A stretch of DNA of 64,000 bases from Tritrichomonas musculus. Its lineage: Eukaryota; Parabasalia; Tritrichomonadida; Tritrichomonadidae. The notes under the pieces are model-generated. The model saw only the letters and a list, made by a program, of their open reading frames with translations, was not told where the DNA came from and did no database searches. Of this stretch, positions 20,056-31,347 are shown in pieces. Location: the NCBI GenBank assembly GCA_039105265.1, contig JAPFFF010000014.1:2356001-2420000 (forward strand), given 5' to 3'. The translations under genes and the position numbers were made by a program. Numbering within the stretch: the stretch's first letter is position 1; each line of letters opens with the position of its first letter.

Positions 20056-20922
20056 GTCAAATTCTGGGGAATTATTTTGATAAGTTTACAATTCCATAAC
20101 GATTTAAAATTTTTTTTCAGAAAAAGTTTGATGATAATTTTTCCATAACGTGCAAAAATTTTAGCTAAAAAATGAATTTTTTTTCAATAATAATAACTAT
20201 TTTTATATAACACTTAATGTTTAAAAGCATATAAAAAGATATAAAAAGAATTAATGATTAGAATAAATTATATAAAAAGTTATCGATATTCTAAATTTTT
20301 ATAAAGTGTTATAAAATTCTTATCAAAAATAATTAAAATAAATTGAGATAAAATACTCAAATTTATTTTCTGAAGAAAATTTAACATATACTTATATCCT
20401 TATATCCTTATAGTTTTTATTTTAATTTGAATTTCGTACGATGCAAATATTTATAAAACTAATTATTATTATTATAATAAAATATAATTAGTTTGAACAA
20501 ACCAATCATTGAGTTTTACTGTAAAAATTCAGTTGTACGACCTTTGATTTTCCATTTTTTTATTCTCAAAAAAATTCAATTAAAATTTGAATGTATAATT
20601 GGTAATATTCCCAGAAAAGTGGAATTTTCCATTAAAAATACGTTTTTAGTTTTGTTACTTAACTGTACTTTACAACATTTGTAAAAACATTTATGAATAG
20701 AATTATTTTGTAAATAACGTGTTTTATATTCAATTCCATTCAATTTTTGTTCTAGTAAATTGAATAGAAAGTGAATTGAAAATTATTTATAATTTTATCA
20801 AAAAAAAAAACTGAATTCTTTTAACTAAAAAGTATGCTTTTCAAACAAAATAAAAAGAAATTACGAAAATTGGTAAATTGAAGAACTTTAATATGAGCAA
20901 TGTAAAAAAGCATTAGATTTAT
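20056..20922. other. AT-rich spacer
   Basis: Sequence between the fossil element and the carrier gene. A frame near 20493-20684 lacks an ATG start and family resemblance. Nothing else is supported. Confidence 0.4.
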
Positions 20923-21876
20923 TTAAAACCAGCATTTCTTCTTGTTTTCCTTTGGTGGTTGTTCGTTCTTGAGATGGCTCCTCTTGTAACGGAGGAATGC
21001 CTTTGTAACTTCATCTTTAAGTGTGAATTGAAGAGCAGCGAATGGAACAACTTTGACAAGGTTGATGCCAAGTCCGCGGTAAAGACCTAAGAGTCCATCA
21101 TTCTTGATAATCTTTGTGAAACCGTCAACCATTCCGTTGTAGAGTGGTTTACCGTTTTCATCACGAAGCATTTGCCTCTTACGAACAACATCGAATGGAT
21201 ATGAGAAGAGTTGGCTGAACATACCAGCAGTAGCACCAATAAGGCATGTGACGAATGGTGAGATTGGCTTTCCTGGGGCAATTCTTGATTGGTAGAAGTT
21301 TTTGAGACCTCCGAATGCATAGAATTGAGCACCTTCGTATGGAATAACACCAACGATTGTTGATCCAACACCAGCATAAAGGGATAATGGTCCTTCTTCT
21401 CTAAGGATGGTAGTGAAAGCAGAGACGATACCATTGTATTTCTTTGGATCAACTGTGATTCTGGTACGAATAACATCTAATGGATATGTCAAAACTTGGC
21501 TGATAACTCCTGCGCTTGCACCAGCAATTGTTCTTTGGATTCCAGAAAGTGGCTTTCCATGTCCGATTCTTCTTTGAAGTTCATCGAAAGTGTAGAACTT
21601 GATGGCAGCTTGTGGACCAAGACGGACGCATGCAGCAAAGTTACCTCTCCAGAAGCCAGCAATTCCGGACTCTGCCCATAATTTGGAAAGGATTGATGAC
21701 ATTGAGCCTCCTTTTGAGGAAACTTGCATGAGCATTTTTACAACATCCAATGGGGATGTGATTGTACGAGCAAGTGTACCGGCAATGAAACCGACTGAGA
21801 GCCTTTCGAAATCATTTAATCTGACGGCTTTATCTGGCGATGTAGCGTAAAGGACTTGATCAGCAGTGCTAGACAT
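20923..21876 (-). CDS. Mitochondrial carrier family protein (probably hydrogenosomal)
   Basis: A 317-residue solute carrier with three tandem ~100-residue repeats. Each repeat carries the family signature Px[D/E]xx[K/R]: PLDVVK near residue 42, PLDVIR near 135 and PFDVVR near 232. The second half of each repeat has the G-rich motif (GFWRGN, SLYAGV, GLYRGL). Carriers of this type exchange nucleotides or related metabolites across the inner membrane. In trichomonads, which have hydrogenosomes instead of mitochondria, the homologue Hmp31 is a major hydrogenosomal membrane protein; this protein is probably of that kind, with ADP/ATP or SCaMC/CoA-like specificity unresolved. The base composition is less AT-rich than its surroundings, consistent with high expression. 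A TCACTTCAT initiator-like motif lies just before the ATG. Confidence 0.9.
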   Translation of the reverse strand: MSSTADQVLYATSPDKAVRLNDFERLSVGFIAGTLARTITSPLDVVKMLMQVSSKGGSMSSILSKLWAESGIAGFWRGNFAACVRLGPQAAIKFYTFDELQRRIGHGKPLSGIQRTIAGASAGVISQVLTYPLDVIRTRITVDPKKYNGIVSAFTTILREEGPLSLYAGVGSTIVGVIPYEGAQFYAFGGLKNFYQSRIAPGKPISPFVTCLIGATAGMFSQLFSYPFDVVRKRQMLRDENGKPLYNGMVDGFTKIIKNDGLLGLYRGLGINLVKVVPFAALQFTLKDEVTKAFLRYKRSHLKNEQPPKENKKKCWF

Positions 21877-21882
21877 GTCTCT

Positions 21883-21891
21883 ATGAAGTGA
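21883..21891 (-). promoter_or_regulatory. Initiator-like element of the carrier gene
   Basis: On the minus strand the sequence reads TCACTTCAT, six bases before the ATG at 21876. It fits the trichomonad initiator consensus TCA+1-pyrimidine-T/A. Function is inferred from the motif and distance only. Confidence 0.5.
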
Positions 21892-22108
21892 GGTGAAAAT
21901 AAATGGCCGATTAAACGTTTTTCCCTCAAATTTCTAATAATATTGTAAACCATCTTTGTTTTTTTTTGTTTTACATATTCATTAGATAATCACCATATAT
22001 TTATTTAATCTTAAGAAATGGATATTTTATTCATTTGATTATATTCTCATGAAGGATAAAAAAACGATCAAATAATAGAGTTTTTGAATGCTGTTTACCA
22101 TGGAATAT

Positions 22109-22387
22109 TAAAAAATTTTGTAATTTTTTTTTCTTTTTTAAAAATTAATCAATGTGCAATTAAATTAAAAAATAATAAAAAATATATCATTATCTTTATT
22201 GATCAAAATATTACAAACCATTTTTTTTTAATCCTATGATCACATAACATTGAAAAAGTTGAACAGACATATTTATAATCATCAGAAATTTCAAGGATAC
22301 AGTTTAGTATTAAATTGACTAATCTTTCATCGTTTTCTAAAAATTAAAAACATTTTTATCTTGAAATAATTTTTGATTTAATCAAAA
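22109..22387 (-). repeat. ~275-bp dispersed repeat, copy 2
   Basis: Reverse-oriented, nearly identical partner of 18007-18281. One inverted-repeat-like end (TTTGTAATTTTTTTTTCT) is kept; the opposite end differs from copy 1. The ~47-codon frame is present here too. The two copies bracket the TA-flanked transposon and the carrier gene. Confidence 0.65.
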
Positions 22388-22732
22388 TAAATTTATTTTT
22401 TGATTTAAAAATGATCAAAAGTACTTTTAATATTAAAATATCTTTTTCAAATAGAATTCATAAACTAAGGATATTTTATGAAGAATGATTTGGCTTTTTT
22501 TCTACACAATTTGAAAATAAATAAGTATCTAATCTAAAACAATCATCTTCTCAACCAATTCTCACCAGACAATAGAAAAATTCTACTGTTTTGATCAATC
22601 TATATTATTTTTTCAAATATAGATTTCTATTGATTAAATATATGAAAATTATAAATAAAAGCTCATTTAACAAGGCTCATTAGAATTTTAAATGAAAAAC
22701 AAAAATTATATATTTATAAAATGAATCTATCT

Positions 22733-24265
22733 TTATTCTATATTACAACTTTGATCTTCATTTTTTTTTCCTTCGTCAACTTTGTCTGGGTCTACTTCGC
22801 AAGCATTTCTGCAAATAGTCATTGAATCAGAGTAACTATAAAAATAATTCATCAAGACATCAAATCTTTGCTGCTTGTCTCTCATTAACCACTTATTTAA
22901 AACTATATCTTCATATGTGTAGTGGTCAAAGTAATTTTCATATTTATGAATGTTACTTTTCTTAGGATATGCGCGGTGAAAACCACGCTTTCTTTCTTGT
23001 TCTTCAATAAATTCACGGACGATTGTATAATCGGCAAAAGTTGGATTTTCCCATGGATCAATATTATCATTGATGACATCTGACAATCTTTTTTCCGTTT
23101 TTGAACGAAGGTAAAGTTTTTCATGCTCAAAATAGCCACGATATTGTTTTGGTTCTAAAGACGAAACCTGGAGAATTCTAACAATATTAAACATATCACA
23201 ATTGACCTCTAATTTCACCCTTTTGTCAAGTTCACTAGTATCGTGCATTCCAGGTGAAACATTTACTTCAAGAATATATGGTTTTAAATTAGAATCAAGA
23301 AGAATATCAATTCCAAATATTTCAAATGAGGATTTCCTTTTGAATTTGATTAATTCACGATGCTTGTTTCGGACTGGGCACATTCCTGCAATTATTGTCG
23401 AAGTTGCAACTTCTTCAACATCTTTCTGTAACTTTTTAGAATCAACACCAATACTTTCCATATACTTCCAAAAGAATGGTAAAGACCATTTTGAATTTTC
23501 GACTTTTTCTTCTGATTCATTACATTCTACAAATTCTTTGCTGTCTTTGTTAATTTCATAATTAGTAAGATGCATTTTGAGATCATTTATATCACCTTTT
23601 TCATCATATAAGTGTGTTGCGAAAAGAATTAGTCCTTGATTATGAAAATAAAATATTAAGGGCTCGATTGAAGTAACAACTGCGTAAATTCGAATATCAA
23701 ATTTGCGGCCTGTAATCAAAAAAGGAGGAGATATATATTCTTCAACAACGTAAGGAAACTTTGGAGCTGGCTCATTTGCAGAATATGCGAGACGTATATA
23801 TCTTGCACGTGAAAGAGCAGGAGCTTTGATTATCCACAATGGTTTCGTGTGCCATGCCTCAAGCAACTCTTCGTAATCAACAGGCGGGTAAAATGCAAAT
23901 GGATAAAAGGGAACAGGATGCCCCAGTCTTTCTTTTAATTCAATCATTCGAACATGAAGACCATCTTTACTCCCAATGAGACTTAATGAAGTAAAATGGT
24001 TCACTTTTTGGAAATCATTAAGGGATTGCAAAAATTCATTGCTTAAATGAGTTCCAATAAAGATATTTGTAATTGCTCGATTTTTTGTTTCTAATTGGAA
24101 TCCTGAATTAATAAATGGATCTTTAACGGTGCAGGAATCCGGTTTTAGAAAAAACACAGTTGGCTGAATTTCAGGGTTTAACGTCTCACCATCTGATTTA
24201 CATATATTGATCACATTATATGGCAATTTTGCTGCCCGAAACATATATATGAAGTCTTCAAGCAT
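22733..24265 (-). CDS. Tubulin-tyrosine ligase-like protein (TTLL polyglutamylase-type)
   Basis: TTLL enzymes add glutamate, glycine or tyrosine to tubulin using an ATP-grasp fold. The 510-residue protein shows WIIKAPALSRARYIRL (about residue 150, ATP-binding Lys), YVVEEYISPPFLITGRKFDI and RIYAVVTS, the tubulin-binding-region HLTNYEINK and the catalytic FEIFGIDILLDSNLKPYILE followed by VNVSPGMHDTSELDKRVK (about residues 310-350). The last block is closest to TTLL4/5-type polyglutamylases. The first 100 residues are not conserved. In a flagellate it would modify axonemal or cytoskeletal microtubules, consistent with the CFAP57-like gene upstream. The start is the ATG at 24265. The expected catalytic Glu of the EVN motif is present. 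Confidence 0.88.
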   Translation of the reverse strand: MLEDFIYMFRAAKLPYNVINICKSDGETLNPEIQPTVFFLKPDSCTVKDPFINSGFQLETKNRAITNIFIGTHLSNEFLQSLNDFQKVNHFTSLSLIGSKDGLHVRMIELKERLGHPVPFYPFAFYPPVDYEELLEAWHTKPLWIIKAPALSRARYIRLAYSANEPAPKFPYVVEEYISPPFLITGRKFDIRIYAVVTSIEPLIFYFHNQGLILFATHLYDEKGDINDLKMHLTNYEINKDSKEFVECNESEEKVENSKWSLPFFWKYMESIGVDSKKLQKDVEEVATSTIIAGMCPVRNKHRELIKFKRKSSFEIFGIDILLDSNLKPYILEVNVSPGMHDTSELDKRVKLEVNCDMFNIVRILQVSSLEPKQYRGYFEHEKLYLRSKTEKRLSDVINDNIDPWENPTFADYTIVREFIEEQERKRGFHRAYPKKSNIHKYENYFDHYTYEDIVLNKWLMRDKQQRFDVLMNYFYSYSDSMTICRNACEVDPDKVDEGKKNEDQSCNIE

Positions 24266-25180
24266 GCTTTTGAAGACATTTGAATTTCAGGCTCTTTATC
24301 CTTTCAATTTAAAATCTATTTACTCACAAAAAAAAAATTAAATAAAAACTTCCATATCTTCAAATATAAAATTTAAAAACTTGTTTAAATGGTGAATATA
24401 ATCATTATTATTTATGTTAATTATAACATATAATATATATTTTTAATATTAAATGATTATTATTTTATTAGGTAATTGCAGGAATGCAATTACCTAATAA
24501 AATATAATTGTAATATCATATCTTTATATTTTAAGGATTAAACATGAATGATTCAATCCAAACCTCTACAAAAACATCTTACATGCATTTGATACTTGAA
24601 ATACACAAAAATTATAACTATATTTTATGAAATACTTATATTATAAAATATTCAATATTTATAGATAATTTTTGTCTGAACAATATTATGAATTCTGTTC
24701 ATTTGGATAAATGATAGGTGGGCCACAATGAATATATATAGCTTTGGCACCATTAGATAGATTACATATAATAATAAAATAAAATATTAATCAGAGTTCA
24801 TGTATATTAAAGATAAAGTTTTTATGAATAATTTAAATTCACATATTTTTGGTGTAAACTATTCAAATAGTTTTGATAAAATCTTTCAAAAATATTTGAA
24901 ATAATTTTCTAAAAATAAATTCATTCAATTTATATAGAAAAATTTCTTATAATAAGAATAAAAATATCTATTTTAATTTTAAATTAATTGTTTAATTTAA
25001 TTTTGTTTAAAGTTATATCTCGTTGATTATAATCAAAACAAAAATAAAAAAAGAAACAAAAGATTTTTTCTTTTCTAAAATTTTCAATATAAAAATTGAA
25101 TCATTCTATCAAAATTTCAAAACAAATCAATTTTTGTTTATACAATATAAATTTATTAAAGTTATTGTTATTTATTATTT
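24266..25180. other. Spacer between TTLL gene and PolB element
   Basis: AT-rich sequence without a supported gene. It contains the perfect hairpin at 24463-24502. A frame at 25023-25232 is low-complexity and crosses into the terminal repeat, so I did not call it. Confidence 0.45.
24463..24502. repeat. Perfect 18-bp hairpin
   Basis: TTTTATTAGGTAATTGCA at 24463-24480 is exactly repeated in reverse complement at 24485-24502 around the loop GGAA. A perfect stem of this length with a GNRA-like tetraloop is unusual in a random AT-rich spacer. It could be a collapsed transposon (two ends joined). Confidence 0.75.
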
Positions 25181-25421
25181 AGTAGTAATATGTTGTGAAC
25201 TTCGCCGGTGGAATAGAGGTGTTCAAAAATGATTCATAACTCCACACCAGAAAATGAAAATTTATGAAATCATTGATGCCTTAATAAATGATATCAAAAT
25301 TGCTAACCTCTTTTACTTCATGTATTTCATCAACCGACAAAAACGACTTTTGTTAATTTTTCATAACTTTTCGGGGTAATGTTAAAATTTATGTCAAAAA
25401 TTTTTTATAATTTAATTTTTT
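25181..25421 (+). repeat. Left terminal inverted repeat of the PolB element
   Basis: Matches, in reverse complement, the right repeat up to the sequence ATTTAATTTTTT. It contains one copy of the GTCGGTTGATGAA-type unit that is tripled on the other side. Its inner end lies about 12 bases before the polymerase ATG. Confidence 0.8.
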
Positions 25422-25433
25422 GTTTTATTATAA

Positions 25434-28400
25434 ATGGAATTAGAAAAGACAACAACAAATAAATTAATTGAGTTATCAAATTTATTATATAACGAAAATT
25501 TAATAATTGATGATTGGATAAATGAATTTGATGATGAAAATGATTTACGTGAAGAATTAATTAATTCATTAGTTTCAGATATTATGGATAAAGGATATGA
25601 TGGAGATAATAATTATAATTCTATGTATTGGTTTGTGAAAGGAATAAAGACAATTCCTGATTTTCCAGGTGAACTAAAACAACCCAAACGTTATGTAGAA
25701 ACTGATGAATACATTAATAAACAACGAAAGCGTGAAGATGATGAATTATTTAAAGGATTAGATAAATTTAAAATTAAAGATTCAGTTGGTGATTATATTA
25801 GGAATAGATCACAAATTAATTTCAAAAATGAGGTTACTAAAGAAATAATGATGCTTAAAACACGAAATGAAAACTATAAAAAGATGCTCATTGATTTGAT
25901 TGAAAATAAACCATTATTGAGACCATTAGCTCCAATGGAAATGAAAGAATTAAAACCATATCATGAGAAATTATTTGAAGCTGAAAATGAGGAGGTTGTT
26001 GATTTCTTCGCTAAATGTGGAAGTGATTTTATAAGTAAAGATAGTAAATATTTAACCATTAATGTACCAAATGATTATGAAGCAGCTGAGCGTTTATTAC
26101 TTAGTCATAGATCTAAATTTAAAGCTGTGGAATTAAAAAATGGTAATAATAAAACAATAAATGAGGATGAACAAAGACGTGAGCCAATAGTTAATTATTA
26201 TCTCAATCATTTCAGTACGTTGGATGAAATATTTAAATTTATTGAAGAGATATTTAGACATGAACCTAAACCGTTTAAGTTTCAATGTTTTCTTGGGGGT
26301 ATATTTGAAACACCGATAAGACAAAATGACGAAGTTTTACGTTATGAATACGAAAATAGACAGATAAATTCATATTTAACCACACGATATGGTGCAGGTT
26401 TACCCATTTTAATTCAATCATCAGCGGATTTAGAAAAAGTTAAATTTTATATCGAGTCATACCTTCACACTTATGAAACATCAACGTCTTCAGTTAAATT
26501 AACATTTGTAACATCAATTTTAGTGACAATTCACAAACTGGTAAGGATTACTGGAAAGCTTGATTTACCTAAGGATATATTGAATTCAAAGGAGATAATA
26601 GTTGATAATGTAGATGATCGTTTGTGTTGGTATCGTTCACTCGTGTGTTACCTTCAACCAAAATATCGTGATGCCAAAAAATATAACATTAACAATAGAA
26701 CAAATGCAGCACGTCGTTTATTGTGTGAAGAAAAAGGATATTCATATAAAACGAATATTACAAATAAAGCCCTTAATTTCTTGAATAACTACAAAGGAAC
26801 AACAATTGATGAAATTAAGGAATCGGCGAAACTTCACAAAATAAACGTGAACATTTATGAATACATTAAACCTTACGTTTGTGATTTATCAGATCAATTG
26901 CACAACAATGATGACACGACGGAGCCACTAAATGTTTTATTATATACAGATTCAATGGGTGTTATTATGCACATTATGTTTATCAAAAATGTTCCAAAAT
27001 ATACTGGTTTATTTGTTTGTTCTAAATGTCACTCAAAAGTTTTCAAAGGTAAAATGGGACATAAACGATGTTTAGAACATGAGAAAAAATGTGATGGAAA
27101 ATTTCATAAGGAATTCACACCAGAGAAGGTATCAATGCCATACATTCCACACATCCTTGATTGTCCAGTTTATGAGTATTGTTTAGCTCACGACTTAAAT
27201 TTTGAACCTTTACGTTTCTTTATAACATTTGATTTTGAAACAGTTGATGAAATAATTAATGAGCAAGTGACAAATTCAACAACAATTAATTCACATTTAC
27301 TCCCTATTTCTGTTAGTTGTAAATTTAATTCAAAAACAATAAACACCACTGAAAACTTCAATGTTAAAGATAATGGCGATGAATTTATAGGTGAATGGAT
27401 TGAGTACATGTTTGATAAGTCAATGAGTATAGTTAATGATCAGATTGAATTTTATAAAAACATGTTAAAAATTGATGATGAATATAAACTTAAAGCATTA
27501 GTGAGAAATTTATATACAGTCACTGTAATAGGTTATAATTCAGCACGATTTGACACAAATTTAATGAAACCATACCTCAACACTAAGGGTAAGTGGTATG
27601 TTGAAAATAAAGGTTTACTAGGTACGAGTTCATCAATGAAGCAATTAATACTTACACATAAAAATGGGTTACGTTTACGATTCATTGATGCCATGGGTTA
27701 CATATCAAGTGGAACTTTGGCACAATTTGGGAAAGATTACGGTGGTGTTAATAATTCAAATAAAGGTAAATTTCCTTATGAAGCCATTAATTCCAAAAAT
27801 TACCTAGACATGCTCGCTGAATCAAAAGAGTTTGAACATGAAGCCTTTTATTCTTCCTTAACTCAATCTAATTTACTCACCGATGAAGAATATGATGAAT
27901 ATAAGGAAGATGCAAAAAGATTTAAATCACGATGGGAATATTTGATAAATTACAATAACAATGATGTTGAAATGATGATAAAACCAATTAATAACTTGAT
28001 AACTGATTGGTCAAAATTCGGAGTTGATATGTTAAGTAATATTTCACTTTCTAAATTATCAAGCAATGTTAAATATGCAAAGGCTTATAAAGATTTTAAC
28101 CCAAATGAGGATTATATGATTATAAATGAAGTAAACACATTTAAACCTACTCTTTCATGGTGGACATACAAGTGTGAAAGTTATTATTGGCAAGATGAAC
28201 AATTTAATAAAAAGAATCCGAAAAGAAAACAAAGAGATTTAGAAAAATGTGTTTCAGAAGATGATTATAATGAATTCATGAAGATGTACAATGATGAACA
28301 CACAGGCAAATGTCATCTCTGTGGTGAACATTTCACATATGCAAACAAACCAACATTGGATAGGATTGATAATGAAAAAGGACATGAATTAAACAATTGT

Positions 28401-30140
28401 AAGCTTGCGTGTGCTTCATGTAATTGTTTGCGTAAACAATATGATGATAAAGTAACTCGTTTGAGGATTCAATTGAAAAAATACTGTTTACTCAATGGCT
28501 TGCCTATGACTATATCAGATGAAAAAGAATATTATGATTTACGTGAAGGAATAACTGGCGGTTTGTCAATGGTTATGCATCGATTGAATTTAAAAGGAAT
28601 TACATATATTAACAAATTCAGATATGACTCAGATATTAATAAAGTTATTTCGTACAATACCCCTTATTTAATGTCTCACATTATTGGTGTTGATTTTAAC
28701 TCTTTATATCCTTCAGTGTTTTCATCAAAGTATCATGAATTCAACCCTTATCATGGACATATCATGTACATGCCAGGATATGAAATAAATAGATATGAAT
28801 GTTATGATGATGATGGAAAGAGAAATGAAAAAGTTTATAAAGCATGTTATAATATAATACATTCCTAGTATAGATTTGAACCCAACCCTAAATTTATATT
28901 TAGAGCAAAAGTTGTTTTAGAATGTCCTATTGAAAAAATAAATGATTTCATTAATTTCCCGCCAGTATTTAGAAACTTTGACATTAAAAATGATGAAGAA
29001 ACAATTGGGTCGTATATGTACAATTATGGGAAAAAGAACGGCATAACAGTGATTGATAAAACAACAAGAAAACTGACAATGGCAATAGACACAATGGGTC
29101 AATCATTCTCGTTTGGATGTTATTATTTATGGTTCCTTATCGACCATGGGCTAAAAGTCACTGATATCATCAATTTGACAACATACACAGCAACAAAAGC
29201 ATTTGATCCATTCGTTGAGGAATTCATGGGAAAGCGTCAAGATATATTAGCAGGTAAAGTTCAAGGAAATGAAAAATTTTATAAAATTGCTATGAATGGA
29301 TCATACGGTTATGATGGTTTAAATTCAGAAAAATATGATAAAATGAAAATTTGCGATAGAAACAAAACATTTCAAGCCATTACATCTGATAGATATAAAG
29401 GTGGTGTTAAACTTAATAATGAAGCATGGCTTATTGAATACTCACCTAAAACTTATAGCTGTAAAACATGCATTCAAGAATCATTCTTTACACTTGATAA
29501 CGCTAAATTTTGGTATTTAACATTCATTTATGACTTCATGTTTAAGTGTTTAGATTTAGATAAAATACATGTTACTTCTGGTGACACTGATAGTTGTTAT
29601 TTTGCAGTTGCGGGAGCCATGAATGAACCAAATGATCAAGGATTTAAACACATCATTAAAGATAAAGAATTTTATAATAAACATATTTATAAATTCATGC
29701 CTGATCCATCAATAAACACCATTAGTGATGAAAAGAAGATATTAGGTTGTTGTGTCGAGAAATATGGTGATAATCAAGTAGCATTATGTCCTAAATGTTA
29801 CACAATATGGAATAATGATGTCATTTGTGATGATGGAACAATAACCCCCGGTATAACAAAATCTTTAAAGCTTAAAGGTGTGTCAAAAAAGACCAACACT
29901 ATTGAATCATCAGATTATAAAGACATATTAGACAATAATGGAATTAAAAGGGGTGTTAATGTAAATTTACAAATGAAACAAATAATTAATGAAGACGGCA
30001 CAAAATCATCAATCATGTCTAAGATAACAACAAACAAGAACGCTCTCACTGGATTCCATAATAAAATGATAGTATTAATGAATCAGTCATGTTGCCCATT
30101 TATAAAAGGATTAAGTGCGAAAGATTATATTATAATTTAA
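25434..30140 (+). pseudogene. Polinton-type DNA polymerase B gene with internal HNH motif (broken)
   Basis: A protein-primed-type DNA polymerase B region. The parts appear in order: an N-terminal region with a Cys/His zinc-finger-like segment (CSKCHSKVFKGKMGHKRCLE), proofreading exonuclease motifs (FDFET, GYNSARFDTN, YNNNDV), an HNH-type Cys4 nuclease motif at 28311-28440 (CHLCGEHF, LDRIDNEKGH, ACASCN), then polymerase motifs A (DFNSLYPS), B (KIAMNGSYGYDG) and C (SGDTDSCYF). The gene is broken, with about one break. Polymerases of this family replicate Polinton-like DNA using a terminal protein. The HNH motif between exonuclease and polymerase is not a standard part of the family as I know it. 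Confidence 0.85.
28311..28440 (+). other. HNH-type zinc nuclease motif within PolB region
   Basis: CHLCGEHF, then LDRIDNEKGHELNNC, then ACASCNCLRK: two CxxC pairs bracketing a D-R-I-D...GH...N core as in HNH endonucleases with a zinc ribbon. It sits between exonuclease motif III and polymerase motif A. Confidence 0.65.
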
Positions 30141-30332
30141 ATTAAATCATTTAACAAAAACACTAACTTAATATTGTGAATGATAAATTTATTTTTATCA
30201 TGATATATAACAAAACATTATCCTATTAGCCGTGAAAAATAATAATTAAAGTAACCGACACAAAATAATAAATGAAGTTATTCTATGAAAAGATTAAAAA
30301 GCTATCCATTGCTTACGTCATAAACGTAAAAA

Positions 30333-30884
30333 TTACTTATAAACATTATTTGTTTGATAAGGTTGAAAATTTGATGTCGTTCTATAATCCGATTGATAAT
30401 TTAAATTTCTATTACTTCCGCTTACGTTATCAGTTTGTGGATTAATTAATTGATTAATAAGTGGTAAAATTAATTCATACATTTTAACTATATCATCACG
30501 GCATGCGATGAATGTAAACGCAAGTGTCCTATCATCAAATACATTGTTATCGTTAAGAATTTGAATGAATATATTAATCGAATCAATCAAAATATTTCCA
30601 ATGTCAGCCTCTTCATATAATTTTTCTTTTCCTCCAACATTAAACATTACCTTATGTAATCTTTCCTTTTGTTCTTTACGTTTCTTTGCATTGTAATTTC
30701 TCATGTATTCATTCCACTTTAATCTTTTCATTTCGCTTTTGTTAAGTCCTGAAGATAAAACATTAGCCTTGCCAACGTTTAATTTATCATTTTCATTTCC
30801 ATTATCACTAACTTCACTATAAAATGGTTCACTACCCAAAGTTGTGTTGAAACTCTGCGAGTCATTAATCCCTTCTTCACTCAT
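30333..30884 (-). CDS. Hypothetical protein of the PolB element
   Basis: A 183-residue hydrophilic product with a basic middle region (KWNEYMRNYNAKKRKEQKER) and a polar Asn/Gln-rich tail. A following helical region (about residues 95-145) contains DIGNILIDSINIFIQILN. It has no recognised family. The basic patch suggests nucleic-acid binding. It converges with the polymerase gene, a typical arrangement for compact replicons. The reading frame looks whole. A terminal-protein role is possible but only a guess. Confidence 0.5.
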   Translation of the reverse strand: MSEEGINDSQSFNTTLGSEPFYSEVSDNGNENDKLNVGKANVLSSGLNKSEMKRLKWNEYMRNYNAKKRKEQKERLHKVMFNVGGKEKLYEEADIGNILIDSINIFIQILNDNNVFDDRTLAFTFIACRDDIVKMYELILPLINQLINPQTDNVSGSNRNLNYQSDYRTTSNFQPYQTNNVYK

Positions 30885-31065
30885 TAATTATATCTTTTAA
30901 TTATAAATTAAAAAATAATTAATTATAACATAAACTAAACATAATAATAAACACAAACATAAACATGGATAATATAAATATAAACATAATCATAAACCTG
31001 AACAATTTTAAATATCTAAATAAAAATAATTAATATTAAACATTATTAAATAAAATTAAATACTT

Positions 31066-31293
31066 TTAATATTATTCATTAATTCTTGAATCTTTCCCCT
31101 TTCATCGTCTGTCATTTTTCCTTTCACATGTTTATAATAATATTTTTCAAACAAGTGCATTTAATACCCTGACATCTAATTTATCACATTCATCCTCATA
31201 TCTCAACATTTTTCTCAAAACTTTTATATCTCCATCATCAATAAGTTTTTTTATTAATTCCAATGTAGAAACCAAGTCATTAATATTTGACAT
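31066..31293 (-). pseudogene. Small gene of the PolB element (broken)
   Basis: A short helical, charged gene preceded by the promoter-like module at 31306-31347. Broken, about one break. No family recognised. Confidence 0.4.
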
Positions 31294-31305
31294 TTATTTA
31301 TAAAC

Positions 31306-31347
31306 AATAAAAAAATTAAATTATAAAAAATTTTTAACATAAATTTT
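31306..31347 (-). promoter_or_regulatory. Internal copy of the element's leader module
   Basis: Read on the minus strand, this ~42-base segment (it contains TTAAAATTTATGT and AAAAATTTTTTATAATTTAA) nearly repeats the inner end of the terminal repeats. The same module precedes the polymerase ATG (25382-25421) and the ATG at 31834. It therefore looks like a shared upstream control or leader sequence. Confidence 0.5.

Noticed and set aside
20493-20684. Small gene upstream of the carrier gene
   Set aside because: It begins with a TTG codon and has no family match; probably chance in AT-rich DNA.
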